Origin: Crocodylus rhombifer
Taxonomy: Eukaryota > Chordata > Crocodylia > Crocodylidae
Length of the DNA: 64,000 nt
NCBI GenBank assembly: GCA_038503035.1
Contig: JAVSML010001066.1
Coordinates: 310,001 to 374,000 of the forward strand
Direction: 5' to 3'
Shown here one piece after another: positions 59,177 through 64,000 of the stretch. The notes beneath the pieces were generated by a model. That model was not told where the DNA came from and searched no databases. It saw only the letters and a list, made by a program, of their open reading frames with translations. The position numbers were made by a program, and so were the translations under genes. The stretch's first letter is position 1, and every line of letters begins with the position of its first letter.

Positions 59177-59539
59177 TATGTGATGTCAAAATTATGTCAT
59201 GTGACAAGATCTGTTTTTCCACCTTGATTTTCACTAATTAAGAACACCTTGTTTTGTAAATGCCCCAAAATGGTATAAACTATTATGCTGAAGTGCTGAA
59301 TGTCCACTGCTGCAACTGAAATCAATAAGCACTCTTTCTGAATACATAAAGTGCTGCAAAATTCAAAGTTCTAAGAAATATTAGACCTTAGACTTCTCTG
59401 ATAAGGCACCTAAAATTGGTAGAAATTTCATAAACAAGAAAATACCTTCTCACTTTCCAGGGGTCTGGGAAGGTTTCTGAAGTATTCACTTACTATAATG
59501 GGATGAACTAGAGAAAAGTCCACAAGTAAATAAATATTT
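59177..59539. other. RNF180 intron, non-coding
   Basis: Nothing recognisable. Confidence 0.5.
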
Positions 59540-59690
59540 AAGAGTTGAACTAGATCAGGGCTGGCAGCTGCTGGGTTACATGTGGCACAAAGGGTCAGCA
59601 TGCAGCTCATGGGCTGCACATAGTTGGACAACCCTGGACTAGATGACTTTTGAAGTCCCTTATTACCATGTGATTTTATGATTCTGTGTA
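59540..59690 (+). mobile_element. CR1 3' tail, plus strand, interrupted by a small hAT
   Basis: The flanks of the small hAT join to 'gttgaactagatgacttttg' and then 'aagtcccttattaccatgtg' and 'attttatgattctgtg', which is the CR1 3' UTR signature. Only the terminal piece is present. Confidence 0.75.
59556..59636. mobile_element. very short hAT-like element, 81 bp, in CR1 tail
   Basis: The ends cagggctggcagctgctgg and acatagttggacaaccctg are inverted copies in their outer bases (CAGGG). The flanks aactagat (59548-59555) and gactagat (59637-59644) match at 7 of 8 positions. The 'tgtggcacaaagggtcagc' text is related to other hAT ends in the window. Confidence 0.82.
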
Positions 59691-59951
59691 TAATAAATAA
59701 AGCCAAGGGACATTACACTAAGCAAGGAAAATGGAACAAAATAATAAATTACCGTTTCCTAATTGAACATTGTTCATCCTGTAGAATGAAAAAGAAAGAT
59801 GTGGAAAAAATGGTCGGTATCCAAATGCATATGCCCAAATAAAAAGAATTAAGTTTGCACAGACATTATACCCAAACAAAAATGATGCACCTACTAATAT
59901 GCTTTTTTAATTCTCTCATAGAATATCAAGTATCAGGAACCATGGACCTAC

Positions 59952-60038
59952 CTTTTCAATAGCACATTTTACCCAGTCAGGAAGGTCTTCTAAGTTCATG
60001 TGCCAGACATTACAAGTGTTCTGAGCATCAGTTGAAAA
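59952..60038 (-). CDS. RNF180: RNF180 small upstream coding exon
   Basis: 87 bp, 29 codons, phase 0 at both ends. It is preceded by an acceptor (tctttatttaacag, AG at 60040-60039) and followed by a donor (aaaggtaggt, GT at 59951-59950). It encodes [20 protein letters not shown] and DWVKCAIEK, matching the RNF180 amino-terminal step ('DAQN.C.VWHMN.E.LP.W'). Spliced to the exon at 50715-49750 it gives ..CAIEK-AQWTIGKLNC.. with no frame break, which supports both exons. The upstream exon with the start codon and the first Cys-rich motif was not found up to 64000. The exon is too short to be seen from open-frame length alone. Confidence 0.93.
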
Positions 60039-60224
60039 CTGTTAAATAAAGAAACATTCCACTGCTAATCAACATTCATGTATGTATTCTCTCTGAATAT
60101 AGCTTTTAAAATGAACTGAAAAGGAAAGCATTTTAAAAGTATGCAAGGAGAGACAACATTATTTTTTTTTAAAAAAGAAAGCATTTGAAGAGTAACTTAT
60201 TTATGAATATACTAGTAAAATCCA

Positions 60225-62895
60225 GAGATTCATAGATGTTAGGGTCGGTAGGGACCTCAATAGATCATCGAGTCCGACCCCCTGCATAGGCAGGAAAGAG
60301 TGCTGGGTTCAGATGCCCATCCAACCTCCTCTTAAAGACCGCCAGGGTAGGGGACAGCACCACCTCTTTTGGGAGCCCATTACAGACCTTGGCCACTCTA
60401 ACGGTGAAGAAGTTCCTCCTAATGTCCAGTCTAAATCTGCTCTCTGCTAGCTTGTGGCCATTATTTCTTGTGACCCCCAGGGGCGCCTTGGCGAGTAGAG
60501 CCTCACCAATTCCCTTCTGCGCCCCCATGATTAATTTATAAGCAGCCACAAGGTCGCCTCTCAACCTTCTCTTGCAGAGCCTAAAGAGGTCCAGGTGCCC
60601 TCGTCTCTCCTTGTAGGGCTTGGCCTGCAAGCCCTTAACCATACGAGTGGCCCTTCTCTGAACCCTCTCCACGTTATCCTAGTCCCTCTTGAAGTGTGGC
60701 ACCCAAAACTACACGCAGTATTCCAACTGCGGTCTGACCAGCACCCGATAGAGGGGAAGTATCACGTCCCTGGTTTTGTTTGTCATACATCTGCTGATGC
60801 ATGCTGAAGTGCAGTTAGCTTTTCTGATGACTTTGTCACACTGATGACTCACGTTCATCTAGGAGTCCACTAGGACTCCAAGATCCCTTTCCGCTTCCAT
60901 GCTACTGAGCAGGTCATTTCCTAGGCAGTGTGGTGTGCTGGACATTTTTCCTCCCTAGGTGCAGCACTTTACATTTCTCCTTGTTAAATTGCATTCTATT
61001 GTTTTCTGCCCATTTGTCCAACCTGTCCAGGTCTGCCTGCAGTTGTTCCCCATCCTCCAGTGTGTCCACTTCTCCCCACAGTTTTGTATCATCCACAAAC
61101 TTGGACAGAGTACACTTCACTCCCTCATCCAATCACTGATGAAGACATTGAAGAGTATCAGGCCAAGTACCGAGTCCTGTGGGACCCCACTGCCCATGTA
61201 CTTCCAGGTCGATACCAACCCATCTACTACCACTCTCTGGGTATGACCCTCTAGCTAATTTGCCACCCACCGGACTGTGTAATCATCCAAGTCATAACCT
61301 CTTAACTTGTTCACCGGTATGGGGTGGGATACCGTATCAAAGGCCTTCCTGAAGTCTAAGTAAATGATGTCAACCCTGTGGAAGAAATCAAACTTTGCAT
61401 TGTGGTTGAATCAGAACTGACAGATCCAGCTTTTCTTTATTTAGGGCTATACTGTGATCACAGGGAGGATTTCATACAGCAAGGGGAATCACCCACTTGT
61501 CTGTTTCAAAGGAATCCTCCTCCTCTCTAAGTTTTCAAGCATTTTTATACTTAAGACAGATAAAGAGAAAAAAAATACGACCTTGGAGAAACTAAAACAA
61601 GTTTACTTAATTGGACATCTGTGCACAGGGTAATAAGACATGCAGGATTCCTTATCTCAAAACATGTAACTGAAATAAGCAGTATCAGCTCTTCTGGTCT
61701 TTGTCTGTTTTCTAGTCAAGTAGGCCAGAAGCCCAACTAAATTTACTCCTACAACCCCTACTCCTGTGTCCAGGTGTTTTGTAACCTGGTCATAAAAAGA
61801 GACTAGATTAGTCAGGCATGATCTACCTGCTATGAACCTGTGCTGGTTTCCCCTCAGCACAATTTTTCCTGCTGGGCTCTCACGTACATGAGCCTTAATA
61901 ATCTTTTCAAAGACTTTGCCAAGGATGGAAGTGAGACTGACTGGCCTATAGTTGCCTGGATCCTCCTTCCTCTCCTTCTTGAAAATAGGGACCACACTGG
62001 CCCTTTTCCAGTCCTCTAGGACCTGGCCTGTGCACCACAAGTGCTCAAATATTCTTGCCAGTGGCTATGCAATGATATCAGCCATTGCCTTGAGTACTCT
62101 CAGATGGAGTTTATCTGGGCCTGCCAACTTAAGCACATCCAGTCCTTCCAAGTGACTCTGCAACATCTCAGGGTCAATGCTTGGTAGTCTGGCGCCTAGC
62201 TGTTGCCTCTCTACAATCCCATTGTGAGACTTGTCTTGCCCCTTGTTTAGGAACACTGAGGCAAAGAACTCATTGAGAAGTTCAGCCTTGTCCCCCGCTG
62301 TCTGTCACCAATTGCTTTTGCCCATTCAGTAGTGGTCCTATTCCATCCTGAGCCTTCCTTTTACTCCCTATATATCTGAAAAATAATTTTTTGTTATCCT
62401 TAACTTGAGATGTCATCCTCAGCTCCATGGTAGCTTTGGCCTTTCTAACTGCCTGCCTACAACTGCAAGCTGAGGAGGTATACTCCTCTTTAGTAATCTC
62501 TCCCTGTTTCCACTGCTTATATGCCCCCCTTTTTGCCCTTAGGCTGCTTTGGATTTCTCTGGTCAGCCAACGAAGTCTCTTGGCCCCTTTGCCCCCACAT
62601 TGGGATCATCTCCCTCTGTGCCCGAAGGGTCATTACCTTAAGGCACAGGCACCCTTCCTGGGCTCCCATGTCGCCAAATCTCTTACTCTGCAGTGCATCG
62701 TTGACTAAACGCCTGAGTTCGCTGAAGTCAGCCTTCCTAAAATCTAGCACTTCCACCCTACTAGTTACCTTACCCATTTTACGCCTTATGATGAATTCTA
62801 TTATTTGGTGGTAACTGTCCCACAGGTGACCACTGATCTGTACGTCCCCTACCATGTCATCACAGATGTTAGTGTACCCATTCAACCAACAACCT
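60225..62895 (-). mobile_element. CR1 LINE, minus strand, interrupted by a solo LTR
   Basis: The 3' terminus is at 60225 (plus strand: agagattcatagatgttagg, then gtcggtagggacctcaatag). Coding remnants include the C-terminal FRLDIRRNFFTVRVAKVCNG, the catalytic [23 protein letters not shown]-type and NYRPVSLTSILGKVFEKIIK steps, SCLTNLVSFYDQVTKHLDTG, and the pre-RT segment VEVLDFRKADFSELRRLVND up to about 62890. The reading is broken by frameshifts, by deletion around 60840-61250, and by a 377-bp insertion at 61377-61753. The endonuclease part is missing. Confidence 0.92.
61377..61753 (-). mobile_element. solo LTR (retrovirus-like), inserted in CR1
   Basis: The insert begins tgtggaagaaatcaaactt and ends aaatttactcctaca on the plus strand (TG...CA on both strands). 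It is flanked by ACCC at 61373-61376 and 61754-61757, a 4-bp target duplication. Removing the LTR and one ACCC restores the CR1 wording exactly. On the minus strand a TATA box (tataaaaatgc, about 61542-61549) is followed some 100 bp later by AATAAA (61436-61441), giving the U3-R-U5 order. It is the remnant of an endogenous retrovirus or LTR retrotransposon after LTR-LTR recombination; no coding part is left. Confidence 0.85.
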
Positions 62896-64000
62896 GGGTG
62901 CTGTAATTTCTAGTATGTTTACTGATCTTAAGAAAGTGGACAGATTATCTGAATTTGTCTGAAATCATAGGGGTTTGTGAAACCATAGAAGAAAGCAACA
63001 GCATCATTTAACTTTCTTTAGCCTCCTATGAAATGTACTAGGAAAATTATTTAAAAATACATTGAGCTTGTACAATTTTTTGCCAGTGCAACAGGACACA
63101 ATTCAGTATAAAAAGATTCTGAAAAACATTTTCCAAATTAGCCAATTGGCATTCTTAAAAATATGGGTCATTGTAATATGAACCATGCCAGAGAGTGCTT
63201 TCATTTTCATAGGGAAATGACATTTTGGCACTTCTAAGGGCAATAATGTGCAGAACAAGCAGCAAAATTAGCAGCAAAATATTTCATGTGTATTTGTAGT
63301 TAAGAATCCTTTTAGATTGCAATTCAGCTTTGGAATGGTTAAAACTTTACTGACTAAAAGTAATTACAACTATATAACTAACTTCTATTCCAAAGTTACT
63401 GAACACACAACTAAATCACTACCCCTTGAGTTTTTAAAGTATGAAAGTCAGTGGGGAAGGAATAGCTCTCTTTTGCTGGGTACTGGGAGTAGCACAGACA
63501 AAGCAAATCAGTCTACCACTATGCCAAGCCACTGTTCTTAAGTGCAGAAGGTCTACACTACATAAAGTTGCTGAAAGGAGCAGATTTTTCTTCCTGACCT
63601 CTACTAAGGAGCCCTACAAAAAGTTAATTTATTCTGTTCTGAAGAAGAATCAGGATTTCTATCTAAATTGCTTATACCATTTTATCACTTTGGCATCTGG
63701 TCTTAAGCGTTATTTCTCAGATTTTACCCCCTTGAAATCTTTATTCACTATTTGGCCACCATTATGCCTTCAATTAAGAATCTAAAGTGTGGTCATACGA
63801 CACAACAGAGTATGGCTCTCAACCACATTCTCCTGGGCATGATGATGACGCTCCCTAAGCACTATTTCTAAAGCTGGCTGCAGTTTGGAAGGAACATCCA
63901 TGGAATGGAACAGAAATGTCTCCTAATGTTTTGGCTACAAGGTCTAACCCTCCTAAGAGTTTAAAAGACCTGAATTATACAATGACAAAAATATTCCCAA
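62896..64000 (-). other. RNF180 intron, non-coding
   Basis: AT-rich with no recognisable exon or element. I looked on the minus strand for the expected upstream RNF180 exon with its C-x2-C motifs and did not find it, so it should lie beyond the window. Confidence 0.55.

Overview
Vertebrate genomic DNA, almost entirely non-coding, best read as intronic sequence of one minus-strand gene, RNF180 (Rines, a RING-type E3 ubiquitin ligase). The repeat content points to a reptile, most likely a crocodilian. It has several CR1 LINE copies whose 3' ends carry the 'gggcyggaagggacct' signature, many short hAT-like elements with 8-bp target duplications, MITE-like elements of the kind described in alligators, and a Ty3/Gypsy element of the Gmr1 type. 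The species call is from recall of repeat style; a turtle is a less likely alternative.

Genes: two RNF180 coding exons are clear. One is 87 bp (59952-60038) and one is 966 bp (49750-50715). Both have consensus splice sites, both are in phase 0, and they join without a frame break to give 351 residues. The start-codon exon should lie above 64000. The RING and membrane-anchor exons were not found below 49750, so 1-49749 is probably one very long intron. I found no other convincing host gene, no CRISPR, no operon-like structure and no functional RNA gene.

Layout: 1-9.5 kb is AT-rich intron with two diverged CT-rich repeats (1245-2235, 6010-6985), a decayed tRNA-Ala-like sequence, and a 120-bp sequence present twice at 118/120 identity. 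9.5-19 kb holds MITEs, an old plus-strand CR1 and a degenerate minisatellite. 19-25 kb has a minus-strand CR1, two hAT-like elements and an LTR-like block. 25-39 kb is mostly plain AT-rich intron with hAT elements and fold-backs. 39-43.4 kb has a CR1 inserted inside an oppositely oriented CR1. 46.5-48.6 kb is a CR1 interrupted by a hAT. 53-57.5 kb, inside the 9.2-kb RNF180 intron, is a broken Gmr1-like Gypsy element whose integrase is split by a hAT insertion containing a 10-N assembly gap. 60.2-62.9 kb is a CR1 interrupted by a solo LTR.

The most interesting content is the Gmr1-like element, with a SCAN-like gag segment and integrase upstream of reverse transcriptase, and the well-resolved nested insertions that give relative ages. 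I did not find a convincing undescribed biological system. Coordinates of repeat edges are exact only where a target duplication or splice site is cited.
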